Positions 7,600 through 14,228 of a stretch of 27,433 nucleotides of DNA are shown one piece after another. A program made the position numbers and the translations under genes. The stretch spans positions 1 to 27,433 of the forward strand of contig JBEKTY010000107.1 in the NCBI GenBank assembly GCA_049515555.1, in the 5' to 3' direction. Position 1 is the first letter of the stretch. Every line of letters begins with the position of its first letter. The notes beneath the pieces are model-generated. The model made no database searches. It was given only the letters and a program-made list of their open reading frames with translations, and was not told the DNA's origin. The DNA comes from JBEKTY01 sp049515555. GTDB lineage: Bacteria; Planctomycetota; Planctomycetia; Pirellulales; Thermoguttaceae.

Positions 7600-8343
7600 C
7601 TAGAAGCTTGCTTGACGGCATGACTCGCCTGGCTCGGCGGCGGGATTTCCAGTGCCCCCCTGGCCCATGAGCGGCAGTTGGACCACGATCCGGGTTCCTT
7701 TGCCCGGGGCACTCTTGATGGTGGCCGATCCCCCAAACAGCCTCGCACGTTCCTGAATTCCCTCCAAACCGAAGTGGCCGTCGCCAACTTTTCTAGGATT
7801 GAAGCCAATCCCCCAGTCCTGAACCTCAATCCGAATGTATTCGTCCCGCTGGATCAGCCTGACCAGCAATCGGTCGCTCTGACTGTAACGCCGAGCGTTG
7901 GTGAGGCTTTCCTGGACGACCCGAAAGATGACGTTTTCCAGCGAAGGTGCCAGCCGCTCACGGTCGAGGTGATGGACGAAGTCGATTTTCGGTTTGTCCT
8001 GATTACTGTTCTGGGAGATGAGATCCTCGACGGCGGCCACCACGCCAAGTTCGTCCAGGACGGGTGAACGCAGGCCATTGATCAACCGGCGTGCTTCCCG
8101 CATACACTCGTTAAGCCTTTGCCGCCCAGTCTCGAAAGTCTTCCAGGCCTCGTTGTCTGACCGTCCTGTGAGCCGACTGAACATCTCAAGTTGCATGATC
8201 GCAGCGGCGAGTTGTTGGACCAACCCATCGTGGATCTCATAAGCGACCAATTGCCGATCCCGATCCTGCAACTCTAACAAGTACCGAAGATATTGCTGTT
8301 CCTTCAGTAGCAGTTCTTCCGCATGCCGACGCTCCTTGATCAT
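7600..8343 (-). CDS. Sensor-less histidine kinase (HisKA_3 / HATPase_c, NarX-DegS class)
   Basis: A 247-residue protein consisting of a short coiled-coil N-terminus (residues 1-30), a HisKA_3 dimerisation and phosphoacceptor helix with LVAYEIHDGLVQQL (His38), and a HATPase_c domain. The ATPase domain shows an N box (VIFRVVQESLTNARRYSQ, about 138-155), a G1 box (DWGIGFNP, about 176-183) and G2-type glycines in FGLEGIQERARLFGG and APGKGTRI. Autophosphorylation and transfer to a LuxR-type regulator is the family role. Related planctomycete proteins usually have PAS domains ahead of this core. Here the ATG at 8343 has GAGGGAG about 9 nt upstream and no sensor precedes it, so the protein is either a soluble two-domain kinase or a 5' truncation. 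No response regulator is encoded in the window. Confidence 0.82.
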   Translation of the reverse strand: MIKERRHAEELLLKEQQYLRYLLELQDRDRQLVAYEIHDGLVQQLAAAIMQLEMFSRLTGRSDNEAWKTFETGRQRLNECMREARRLINGLRSPVLDELGVVAAVEDLISQNSNQDKPKIDFVHHLDRERLAPSLENVIFRVVQESLTNARRYSQSDRLLVRLIQRDEYIRIEVQDWGIGFNPRKVGDGHFGLEGIQERARLFGGSATIKSAPGKGTRIVVQLPLMGQGGTGNPAAEPGESCRQASF

Positions 8344-8381
8344 GGCGGCTTTCTCCCTCGATTAGGCTCAGGGAAGGCTCC

Positions 8382-8454
8382 GTCTCCCCAATGGGCCAAC
8401 TGGCATCGTCTAATTGGCTACGGTTACACAAGAACTGTTTGGTTGTCTCGGTGG
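8382..8454. repeat. 73-bp imperfect direct repeat, copy A
   Basis: The stretch containing CAATGGGCCAACTGGCATCG, CTAATTGGCTACGGTTACAC and GGTTGTCTCGGTGG matches 8941-9016 with scattered substitutions. Copy B contains the last codons of the lipoprotein gene (TETTK-stop). Copy A keeps the same coding sense but lacks the stop. A duplicated gene end is the simplest reading. Confidence 0.75.
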
Positions 8455-8885
8455 CCCGCCTCAGCACGAAGCGGGCCTCTCCCACGCACCAGTTCACCGC
8501 TTCTATGGGGGAGAGGCGGTATGGGACACTGATAGGTCAGATGCGAGAACTCACAGGCGGCATACTTCTCAATCAGCCGACACAATCGATCAGCCATCAT
8601 GCCGTCCAGGCTCGGCCGTAACGCCTCGGCGAAGTCGGCCAAGTCCTCAATGATCCCTCGGCGATCCGGCAATTCGTGCGCCGGGTCAATAGGGAAATGG
8701 TACACGCATTGCCATACGTCGGCCAATCGCTCATCTCTTGACTCATCAAGCAGAGACTCGATCTTGGCACGATAGGCTTTCCTAGCCGCGGTCCTCCTGG
8801 TAATGTCGTCCTCGATTGCCCTGGTGTTGCTGGCCCTCGCCATCCTTTCGAGTTTCGGCCTGACGGCGGTCTTGTTGTTGTCCAT
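8424..8885 (-). CDS. Conserved-looking hypothetical protein; C-terminus likely altered by repeats
   Basis: A 153-residue, mostly helical, charged protein without signal peptide or membrane segment. The start at 8885 is supported by GGGAG about 8 nt upstream. Residues 1-45 are strongly basic (RTAARKAYRAKIESLL), and residues 55-120 carry a Trp-Gln-Cys-Val-Tyr-His segment and a helical pair. I do not recognise a family. The last 30 or so codons pass through two nested palindromes (8454-8476 and 8476-8516) and end inside the 73-bp repeat at 8382-8454. The native stop was therefore probably lost when this repeat arrived, or the C-terminus is repeat-derived. The histidine kinase follows on the same strand 80 bp later. 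Confidence 0.55.
   Translation of the reverse strand: MDNNKTAVRPKLERMARASNTRAIEDDITRRTAARKAYRAKIESLLDESRDERLADVWQCVYHFPIDPAHELPDRRGIIEDLADFAEALRPSLDGMMADRLCRLIEKYAACEFSHLTYQCPIPPLPHRSGELVRGRGPLRAEAGHRDNQTVLV
8454..8516 (-). terminator. Two adjacent hairpins at the 3' end of the 153-residue protein gene
   Basis: GCCCGC at 8454-8459 pairs with GCGGGC at 8471-8476, and CCTCTCCC at 8476-8483 pairs with GGGAGAGG at 8509-8516. No U tract follows, so a terminator role is only possible, not shown. Confidence 0.3.
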
Positions 8886-8940
8886 TGCTTATCTCCCAAG
8901 TTCTGTAGCCGATCGAAGCCTTCCGTGCCTGGATTCCGAA

Positions 8941-9016
8941 CGTCTCTTCCCAATGGGCCGACTGGCATCGCCTAATTGGCTGTGGTTACACGAGAACTAC
9001 TTGGTCGTCTCGGTGG
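8941..9016. repeat. 73-bp imperfect direct repeat, copy B, adjoining the 20-bp repeat
   Basis: This is the partner of 8382-8454, about 85 percent identical by eye. It includes the stop codon and last residues of the Thr-rich lipoprotein gene on the minus strand and the spacer after it, and is continuous with the 20-bp repeat at 8921-8940. Confidence 0.75.
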
Positions 9017-9239
9017 TCTTCTCGGTCGTCTTTTCGGTCGTCATCCCGCCTGGAGTAGCCGGGGGGGTAGTTTTCATCGTGTCGGTCGTCGTGGCCGTCG
9101 TCTCGCCCGTTGTCTTGCCGTCCTTGGTCTGCGTTGTCGTCGTTTGGGTCTTGTTCTGGGTCGTGCCCTTCTGGCTTTCGCAGCCGATGGTGAACATGCC
9201 CAGTGCAGCAACCATAACAAATCCTAGAAAACGCTTCAT
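8997..9239 (-). CDS. Small Thr-rich lipoprotein
   Basis: An 80-residue protein starting at the ATG at 9239, with AAAGGG about 10 nt upstream. Residues 1-19 are a lipoprotein signal (MKRFLGFVMVAALGMFTIGC) with a lipobox ending in Cys20, so it should be lipidated and anchored to a membrane. The mature part is an extreme low-complexity tail of Thr, Lys, Glu and Gln (KTQTTTTQTKDGKTTGETT and a closing TTEKTTEKTTETTK), likely disordered. Upstream in-frame codons reach back through the leader element at 9347-9460 and should not be translated. Function is unknown; small disordered lipoproteins of this kind are common surface proteins. The leader element 107 nt upstream suggests regulated expression together with the Hsp20-like and WWYWTP genes. 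Confidence 0.7.
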   Translation of the reverse strand: MKRFLGFVMVAALGMFTIGCESQKGTTQNKTQTTTTQTKDGKTTGETTATTTDTMKTTPPATPGGMTTEKTTEKTTETTK

Positions 9240-9346
9240 CTCAATACCCTTTCCGATAAGCCGGGGTTTGCCTTTCTTACCAGCAGGAACCATTCCTGCC
9301 AGAGGGGCTTCCCCCTCGATTACGAACGTCTCTTGTCGCCAAGAAC

Positions 9347-9460
9347 AAAAAAAGCCGACGTGGCGGAACGCCCGAAGGCGTTCGACCACGTCGGCTTACT
9401 CTTCAACGAACCCCCCGGCAGGTCCGGGCTGTTCTTCGTCTAGTCATCCAACGAACGTCG
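9347..9460 (-). ncRNA. Structured leader RNA / attenuator-like element, copy 1
   Basis: On the minus strand this reads: a GGATGACTAG box (9440-9449); a hairpin with outer stem GAAC/GUUC and inner stem CCCGG/CCGGG; then AGUAAGCCGACGUGG, a GC-rich arm, CCACGUCGGC and a run of seven U. The final hairpin (arms 9353-9363 and 9386-9396, with a nested AACGCC/GGCGTT stem) plus U tract is a canonical intrinsic terminator. It lies 107 nt upstream of the lipoprotein start. Copies 2 and 3 have the same order of parts. I do not recognise it as a named riboswitch class. It could be a premature-termination leader or a free small RNA. Confidence 0.65.
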
Positions 9461-9488
9461 ATTGTACCACACGGAATTGGGAATGCAA
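9461..9488 (-). promoter_or_regulatory. Sigma70-type promoter for leader element copy 1
   Basis: On the minus strand, TTGCAT (9483-9488) and TACAAT (9461-9466) are separated by 16 bp. The expected transcript start near 9454 falls just before the conserved GGATGACTAG box, which supports the element being transcribed from its own 5' end. Copy 3 has TACAAG at the same distance from the box; copy 2 has no clear match. Confidence 0.6.
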
Positions 9489-9674
9489 TCGGGTATTTCT
9501 CAGTTTCGACAAGTTCCAAGTTGTGCCCGGGAGAACGGATAACGTAGAACGACATTTCTGCGGAGCCAAGTGCCGACCTGCCAATACCTTACGGCTTTGC
9601 AGGGCGACCCTGGTCTGAGCCATGCCTGGAATGGCCCTTGACCGATGCCCCCCCATTCGGCAACATTTGTTCTT

Positions 9675-10055
9675 ATGAGAACCCAGGGAGAGATTGAAGC
9701 CGCCGTCAGCGAGGGAATCAGCCGCTTCGAGCAGGATTACATGGGCCGGGGCCCCAAGGACATCCACGCCCACCTGCTCGGCGATCTCCTCGTCGTGCGT
9801 CTCCAAGGCGTTTTGACCGCAGCCGAGCAGCACCTGGTCAAATCGCTTCCCGCCGAAAAGGGGCGGGACTTGCTGAAGCAAACACGGACCCATCTGATCG
9901 AAACGGCCCGGCCGGTCATGGAAGCGATGGTCGAGAAGGTCACGGGCGTCAAGGTCGTGACCATGCACCACGACATCAGCACCATAACCGGCGAGGAGGT
10001 GGTTCTTTTCACCCTTGCCCGGTCGCCCGACTTCCGTGAAGCGAGGGTGAAATAA
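9675..10055 (+). CDS. DUF2294 family protein
   Basis: A 126-residue soluble protein from the ATG at 9675 (MRTQGEIEAAV, the usual beginning for the family); an ATG 30 bp earlier would add ten atypical residues. The family pattern is present: MGRGPKDIHAHLLGDLLVVRL, then GVLTAAEQHL, then a helix with LIETARPVMEAMVEKVTG, then HDISTITGEEVVLFTL. DUF2294 proteins are small cytoplasmic proteins of unknown function found in many stress-adapted bacteria. It is the only plus-strand gene in the 7.2-16.1 kb block and is divergent from leader copy 1 and its promoter, with about 190 bp between them. No convincing Shine-Dalgarno is visible. Confidence 0.8.
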   Translation: MRTQGEIEAAVSEGISRFEQDYMGRGPKDIHAHLLGDLLVVRLQGVLTAAEQHLVKSLPAEKGRDLLKQTRTHLIETARPVMEAMVEKVTGVKVVTMHHDISTITGEEVVLFTLARSPDFREARVK

Positions 10056-10239
10056 GCGGTGTCGCACAAGGAAGTCCGCGTTCTTCTCATCGGTCACACG
10101 ATGGACTCTAGGTCGGGTTCCCGCCTGCAACAACCATCAATGAAACCCGGCAGTACACGTCGAACGGCAGCCGCACCATCGCGGGCTGAATCTGTGGTCA
10201 ACCATGATGTTTCCTGCGTCTGGTCAGGTTGACTGGTGC

Positions 10240-12645
10240 TCAGGCGATCCCGAGTCGCCCGAACACCTGCCCCTTGGCGGCATCCACGACAAATGCGAAT
10301 ACGACCGCCGCGGCGAGCGTGCCGGCCACAACAATAACCGGCAGGGGCGTCATGAAGATTCCCCCGATGGCCAGCGTCGAGGCGATCAGGATATCGGCGA
10401 CCGATGACACGCCGAGCCAGAAGCTGGGGCAGGACGACCAGAGGCGCCGGCGTTCGCGAATGGCATAGGTCGTCGCCTGATTGCCGAACACGATCACGAC
10501 AAAGGCCAGAGTTCTCAACGCGCCGGTCTTGAATTCCATGCCGAACTGGCCGATAGCCAAGGCGGCGCTGCAAAAGACAAGTTCCGCGATTCCCATGAAG
10601 ACGCCCGCGATCGTCAACCTGCCGATTCGCCAGGCGTTGGGCAGCGGAGACGGTCGCACATTGTCCGTGGTCAAGGACATTCCCAGGAAGTCGCCGGTGA
10701 TCATGACGATGACCATCAGCATCGGGGTCAGGATCGCGTGTCCGGTCATGATCAGACCGACCGCCAGAAAGAGTACCTGGACGACCTTCTTGTTCACGGA
10801 GTTGAGCGTATAGGTCAGGATGCGCTGGAACGTCACCCGACCTTCCTTGACCGAGGCAACGATGCCGCCGAGTCCGGGTTGGGTCAGCACGATGCCGGCT
10901 GCCGACTTGGCAACGTCGGTCGCCGTCGACACGGCGATCCCCATCTGCGCTTGACGGAGTGCCGGTGCGTCGTTGGCTCCGTCGCCGCACATGCCGACAG
11001 TATGACCATCCTTCTGGAACGCCTTCACGAGGTCATACTTGCCCTCCGGCAGGACTCCGGCGAAAACCGCGAAATCTTGCGGACGAACATTGCCTTGTAT
11101 CGGCCCCGGTGGACAAACCGTCCCCTCAAGCCCCACGGCGCGAGCCACGATTGCCGCCGTTGCCGGCGCGTCGCCGGTGACCATCACGGTCCGCACGCCC
11201 AACGTGCGCAGCTCCGTGACGAGCGCTGCCGATTCGGCCCGAGGCGGGTCGCTGAGCGCGATAAGTCCCGCAAGCTGTAGCGCCGGCGGCGGACCGACGG
11301 CGACCGCCAGAACCCTGAAGCCTTGCGATTCAAGTTCGTTTGCCGCCGTGGAAGCCGTTGGCGAGGGTTGGGTGAGACCGACGACTGCGGCAAAGGCCCC
11401 CTTCACGATACGCAGTTTGCCGCCGCTCGGATCGACCGCTGTTGCCTCGGACGTCTTCGTCGCCGGATCGAACGGCAGGAACGTGGTCTGTTTCGGCAGA
11501 TCGGAGGGACTCTTGCCCGCCGCGGCAGAGCGAATGGCGGCATCGACAGGATCCTGCCCGCCGTCCGAACCCGCCAGCGCAGCCAGGCCCAGGACGTGAG
11601 CTTCGTCGAAGCCGGACAGCGGACGGACGGTGGTCACCGTCAGCTCATTGCGCGTCAACGTGCCCGTCTTATCCGCGCACAGGACATCTATGGATGCCGC
11701 CTCGTCCACGGCGGAGAGGCGCGTCGGCAGGACGCCTTGGTGTGCCAGGGACCGTGCGCCGACCGCCGCCGCAAGGGTAAAAGTGGCCGGCAGCGCCACC
11801 GGGATCGAGGCCAGAACCGCCGTGAGGACGAGGGAAGTGATTTCGGCCAGCGGCATGGCGTGAACCCAGGCATAAGCCACCAGGACGACGATGAGGGTGC
11901 CGTTGAACATCGCGAGATTTCGCACCACGCGCAACACGGCCTTCTGCTGAGAACTTACGACATGTGCATGGAGCACAAGCTCCGCGGTACGACCGAACTT
12001 CGTGCGCGCTGCGGTCGCCGTCACCTCCGCAACGGCCTCGCCTCGCCGTATCAGCGCCCCTGCATAGGTTTGGAAGTTCGGGCCGGCTTCAATGGGGACG
12101 GATTCGCCGGTGAGCATGGACTGATCAACCTGAACCGATCCCTCGGCCAGGCGCACGTCGGCGGCCACCACGGCCCCCAGCGACAGCTTCACGATGTCGC
12201 CAGGCACCAGCTCGGCGGCGGGTAGATTCGTCCAGACGCCATTCCGCCGAACGATCGCCGTCAGCGCCAGCCGCGACTTCAGGGCGGCAAGGGTTGCCTG
12301 GGCGCGCCCCTCCTGGAAAAATCCGAGCGCGGCGTTAAACACCAGCAGACCCGCGACGATCGCGGCCCCGGCATACTCGCCGTGTACCGCCTGAAGCACG
12401 ATCGCGGCTTCGAGCATCCAGGGAACCGGCGCCCAGAATTTTTCCAGTGCCCTGCGAAAGGGATTCTGAGTCGTGTCCGGCACCGCGTTGGGACCGAATT
12501 GCCTCAGCCGGCGGCTGGCTTCGCCGCTCGTGAGACCTGCCGCGGTATTCACGGGCCCCGGCGCAGACGCCCCATCGGGACCCTTGCCGGTTGATGGCGT
12601 GGCGCGCGGGGCCTGGACGTCCGATCCATTTCTAACCGCTTGCAT
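10240..12645 (-). CDS. Plasma-membrane proton-efflux P-type ATPase (P3A)
   Basis: An 801-residue ion pump. Visible in order: Pro/Ala-rich cytoplasmic N-terminus (1-35), cation-ATPase N domain (SGEASRRLRQFGPNAVP), membrane helices near 75-110, actuator loop with LTGESVP (178-184), helices near 245-292 with IPVALP (281-286), the phosphorylation site DKTGTLT (Asp325), the TGD motif near 490, the hinge GDGANDAP (554-561), and four to six C-terminal helices. This combination and the length match bacterial P3A ATPases, which extrude protons using ATP. The ATG at 12645 lies 5 nt after the stop of the DUF1328 gene, so translation is probably coupled. In-frame codons upstream of 12645 overlap the DUF1328 gene and are not used. 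DUF1328 plus a proton pump suggests an acid or envelope stress unit. Confidence 0.9.
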   Translation of the reverse strand: MQAVRNGSDVQAPRATPSTGKGPDGASAPGPVNTAAGLTSGEASRRLRQFGPNAVPDTTQNPFRRALEKFWAPVPWMLEAAIVLQAVHGEYAGAAIVAGLLVFNAALGFFQEGRAQATLAALKSRLALTAIVRRNGVWTNLPAAELVPGDIVKLSLGAVVAADVRLAEGSVQVDQSMLTGESVPIEAGPNFQTYAGALIRRGEAVAEVTATAARTKFGRTAELVLHAHVVSSQQKAVLRVVRNLAMFNGTLIVVLVAYAWVHAMPLAEITSLVLTAVLASIPVALPATFTLAAAVGARSLAHQGVLPTRLSAVDEAASIDVLCADKTGTLTRNELTVTTVRPLSGFDEAHVLGLAALAGSDGGQDPVDAAIRSAAAGKSPSDLPKQTTFLPFDPATKTSEATAVDPSGGKLRIVKGAFAAVVGLTQPSPTASTAANELESQGFRVLAVAVGPPPALQLAGLIALSDPPRAESAALVTELRTLGVRTVMVTGDAPATAAIVARAVGLEGTVCPPGPIQGNVRPQDFAVFAGVLPEGKYDLVKAFQKDGHTVGMCGDGANDAPALRQAQMGIAVSTATDVAKSAAGIVLTQPGLGGIVASVKEGRVTFQRILTYTLNSVNKKVVQVLFLAVGLIMTGHAILTPMLMVIVMITGDFLGMSLTTDNVRPSPLPNAWRIGRLTIAGVFMGIAELVFCSAALAIGQFGMEFKTGALRTLAFVVIVFGNQATTYAIRERRRLWSSCPSFWLGVSSVADILIASTLAIGGIFMTPLPVIVVAGTLAAAVVFAFVVDAAKGQVFGRLGIA

Positions 12646-12650
12646 CGCGA

Positions 12651-12827
12651 TTACGCCCAGTAGCTCCCCCTTCTGAACCCGCCTCCCAGGAACGACAGCA
12701 CCGCGATAACGAGGAAGACGACGAAGAGGATTTTCGCCACTCCCACGAAGGAACCTGCAATTCCGCCGAAGCCGAGCAGTGCGGCGATCAAAGCGATGAC
12801 GAGGCAACTGATTGCTAACTGTAACAT
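12651..12827 (-). CDS. DUF1328 (YtjA-like) small membrane protein, copy 1
   Basis: A 58-residue protein with two transmembrane helices separated by a Gly-rich turn (LLGFGGIAGSFVGVAKILF), typical of DUF1328. I start it at the ATG at 12827 (MLQLAISCLVIALIAALLGF) because family members begin this way and GAGGAG lies 9 nt upstream; a TTG two codons earlier is too close to that site. The second copy at 13848-14024 encodes an identical protein. Between the two I see only synonymous differences, at least four of them in the central codons (two Ala, one Leu, one Gly). Both copies therefore appear to be under selection. Family members are stress-induced inner-membrane proteins of unknown action. Confidence 0.85.
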   Translation of the reverse strand: MLQLAISCLVIALIAALLGFGGIAGSFVGVAKILFVVFLVIAVLSFLGGGFRRGSYWA

Positions 12828-12915
12828 GGTCAAACTCTCCTCGAATAAAGGTTAGGCTCAGTTGGCGAATTACCAACAGGGCCCGTGATTAGCATCTCAA
12901 AACCGTCGCATGGTC

Positions 12916-13031
12916 TCACTCCACGCCTGACGCGTGACCATTGGCGTCGATTCGGCCCCACACCTGCGAACAACGGACCGGGACATCGGGATCGACCTCG
13001 ACGCCTGGTTTCACGTTCGTGCCGCGAATCC
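12916..13031 (-). pseudogene. csrA remnant, C-terminal half
   Basis: The reading IRGTNVKPGVEVDPDVPV, then RCSQVW and an altered tail to a TGA at 12916-12918, matches residues 31-67 of the intact CsrA at 14113-14316, with the stop in the same place. The RNA-binding V-x-VHR-x-EV motif is degraded (HR to RC). The N-terminal half (MLVLSRK) is missing, replaced upstream by unrelated sequence. It cannot encode a functional CsrA. Confidence 0.8.
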
Positions 13032-13147
13032 TAGTCCTGTTGCCAAGAACAAAATCAGGGCACTCTCTGTTCCTGAGCTGCCAGTGCCCCGTTCATGCCT
13101 CGGCAGACTTTTCTTACCGTACGCCTGAATATCCTTATCGTACGGGC

Positions 13148-13324
13148 TTACCCGACCACCTTTCTCACGGCTTTCTTTACCGTGTCGGCGGCGGTCTGGA
13201 CAGCCTGCTCGGTCTTCCCGACTGCCTGGTCGGTCTTTCCTTCCTCACGAAGCTTATCGTTGCCGGTCAGTGCCCCGGCAGCTTCCTTGATTCGACCTTT
13301 CACCACGTCTGTCTTGCCGCCCAT
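13148..13324 (-). CDS. CsbD-like stress protein
   Basis: A 58-residue protein that falls below common ORF length limits. From the ATG at 13324 (GGAG 8 nt upstream) it reads MGGKTDVVKGRIKEAAGALT, then GNDKLREEGKTDQAVGKTEQ and a Lys/Val-rich tail to a TAA at 13148. The N-x-x-K-G-R-x-K-E-A-x-G-x-x-T-G-x-D-x-L-x-x-E-G-K pattern is the CsbD family signature, although the family's Trp is absent. CsbD proteins are small, hydrophilic, general-stress proteins under sigma-B in Bacillus; their molecular function is unknown. It sits between the two copies of the direct repeat, next to DUF1328 and CsrA genes, which supports a stress cluster. Confidence 0.85.
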   Translation of the reverse strand: MGGKTDVVKGRIKEAAGALTGNDKLREEGKTDQAVGKTEQAVQTAADTVKKAVRKVVG

Positions 13325-13375
13325 GATGGTGACTCCTTTTCGTAGAGGTTGTTGGGTAACGACTCGTAATAGGTT

Positions 13376-13408
13376 AGCCCAGCGTCACGCGTGTGCGTCC
13401 GCTGGGCT
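13376..13408 (-). terminator. Hairpin between the WWYWTP remnant and csbD
   Basis: AGCCCAGCG at 13376-13384 and CGCTGGGCT at 13400-13408 form a perfect 9-bp stem with a 15-nt loop, 45 nt after the stop of the WWYWTP remnant. The bases that follow on the minus strand (AACCTATTACG) are only weakly U-rich. Confidence 0.4.
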
Positions 13409-13453
13409 TCGACCAGGAAGTGCCGCCCCGTGCCCAACTTCCACATTCGCCGT

Positions 13454-13845
13454 CTACGGGGCATTATGGGCACCGGCGTTGTAATTGACCCAGTTGCCGT
13501 TGTTGTAGTACATCCAGGTGTTTTGCGGTGTCCAGTACCACCAGTACCCATTATCCGAGCGCAGACGCCAATCCTGTGTCTGGACATTTGCTCGTACCTG
13601 ATTGTTCACGCCGACATGGTTGGTCATCCCGCTGCCGGCCAGCGAGGGATTTGCGATTGGGCCGCCGGGGACCGTAGATATACCGCCAGTCACGGGAGCA
13701 GTGCCGCCCACGCCGGGTCGTCCGTTAGCAGCTACGCTGGGGTTGATCGCTGCCCCAGCGGTAACGGGTCGTCCGTTAGCAGCTACGCTGGGGTTGAACG
13801 TTGTCCCAGGGGTGACGGGTCGTCCGTGTAATCGTGTTGTCGGGC
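13454..13845 (-). pseudogene. WWYWTP-motif protein, 5' end lost at the duplication edge
   Basis: The frame ending with TAG at 13454 encodes about 130 residues with a Gly/Pro/Asn-rich front part and a C-terminal motif: DWRLRSDNGYWWYWTPQN, then TWMYYNNGNWVNY. The complete paralogue at 15094-15828 has the same motif after a signal peptide. Here there is no ATG, GTG or TTG in a sensible place and no signal peptide; the frame simply runs back into the out-of-register DUF1328 copy 2, whose repeat boundary is at about 13845-13848. The duplication most likely cut off the start of this gene. It contains a 51-bp tandem repeat (13714-13827) encoding GRPVTxGxxxNPSVAAN. Confidence 0.6.
13714..13827. repeat. 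51-bp tandem repeat, 2.2 copies
   Basis: Units start at 13714, 13765 and 13816 with CGGGTCGTCCGT; the first two are nearly identical. On the minus strand each encodes a 17-residue unit with the core NPSVAANGRPV. The third unit breaks off just before the boundary of the long direct repeat. Confidence 0.9.
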
Positions 13846-14228
13846 CGTTACGCCCAGTAGCTCCCCCTTCTGAACCCGCCTCCCAGGAACGACAGCACCG
13901 CGATAACGAGGAAGACGACGAAGAGGATTTTCGCCACTCCCACGAAGGAACCTGCAATTCCTCCGAAGCCGAGTAGGGCAGCGATCAAAGCGATGACGAG
14001 GCAACTGATTGCTAACTGTAACATGGTCAAACTCTCCTCGAATAAAGGTTAGGCTCAGTTGGCGAATTACCAACAGGGCCCGCGATTAGCATCTCAAAAC
14101 CGTAACATGGTCTCACCCCACGCCCGATGGCTCGCGGCTGGCGCGGATTCGTTCCCACACCTCCGAGCGATGGACCGGGACATCGGGATCGACCTCGAAG
14201 CCCAGTTTCACGCTTGTGCCGCGAATCT
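13845..14228. repeat. Long direct repeat, copy 2
   Basis: Partner of 12648-13031 at an offset of 1197 bp. It contains DUF1328 copy 2, the 88-bp spacer and the 3' two thirds of the intact csrA. Confidence 0.85.
13848..14024 (-). CDS. DUF1328 (YtjA-like) small membrane protein, copy 2
   Basis: Encodes the same 58 residues as the gene at 12651-12827, with the same ATG and GAGGAG spacing. This copy lies 88 bp after the stop of the intact csrA and shares its upstream spacer with copy 1. Behind it is the truncated WWYWTP frame instead of the proton ATPase. Because only synonymous changes separate the two copies, gene dosage or separate regulation may be selected. Which copy is ancestral is unclear: copy 2 adjoins the intact csrA and copy 1 adjoins the intact ATPase. 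Confidence 0.85.
   Translation of the reverse strand: MLQLAISCLVIALIAALLGFGGIAGSFVGVAKILFVVFLVIAVLSFLGGGFRRGSYWA

Larger units (their letters stand above)
12648..13031. repeat. Long direct repeat, copy 1 (partner at +1197 bp)
   Basis: Every alignable base of this segment matches 13845-14228 at a constant offset of 1197 bp with no gap that I can find. Identity is high over the DUF1328 gene and its upstream spacer, then falls across the csrA part and is lost near 13031. Confidence 0.85.

Noticed and set aside
7364..7603. 79-codon plus-strand frame starting at 7364
   Set aside because: It ends inside the 20-bp repeat and the start of the kinase's 3' region, lacks a ribosome binding site, and the opposite strand has one with a GTG start.
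12651..12876. N-terminal extension of the proton ATPase upstream of 12645
   Set aside because: It overlaps the DUF1328 gene in another frame; the same extension also occurs at DUF1328 copy 2, where no ATPase follows.
13118..13146. CCGTACG/CGTACGG hairpin after csbD as a terminator
   Set aside because: The bases that follow on the transcribed strand are A-rich rather than U-rich, and the loop is 15 nt; kept only as a chance inverted repeat.
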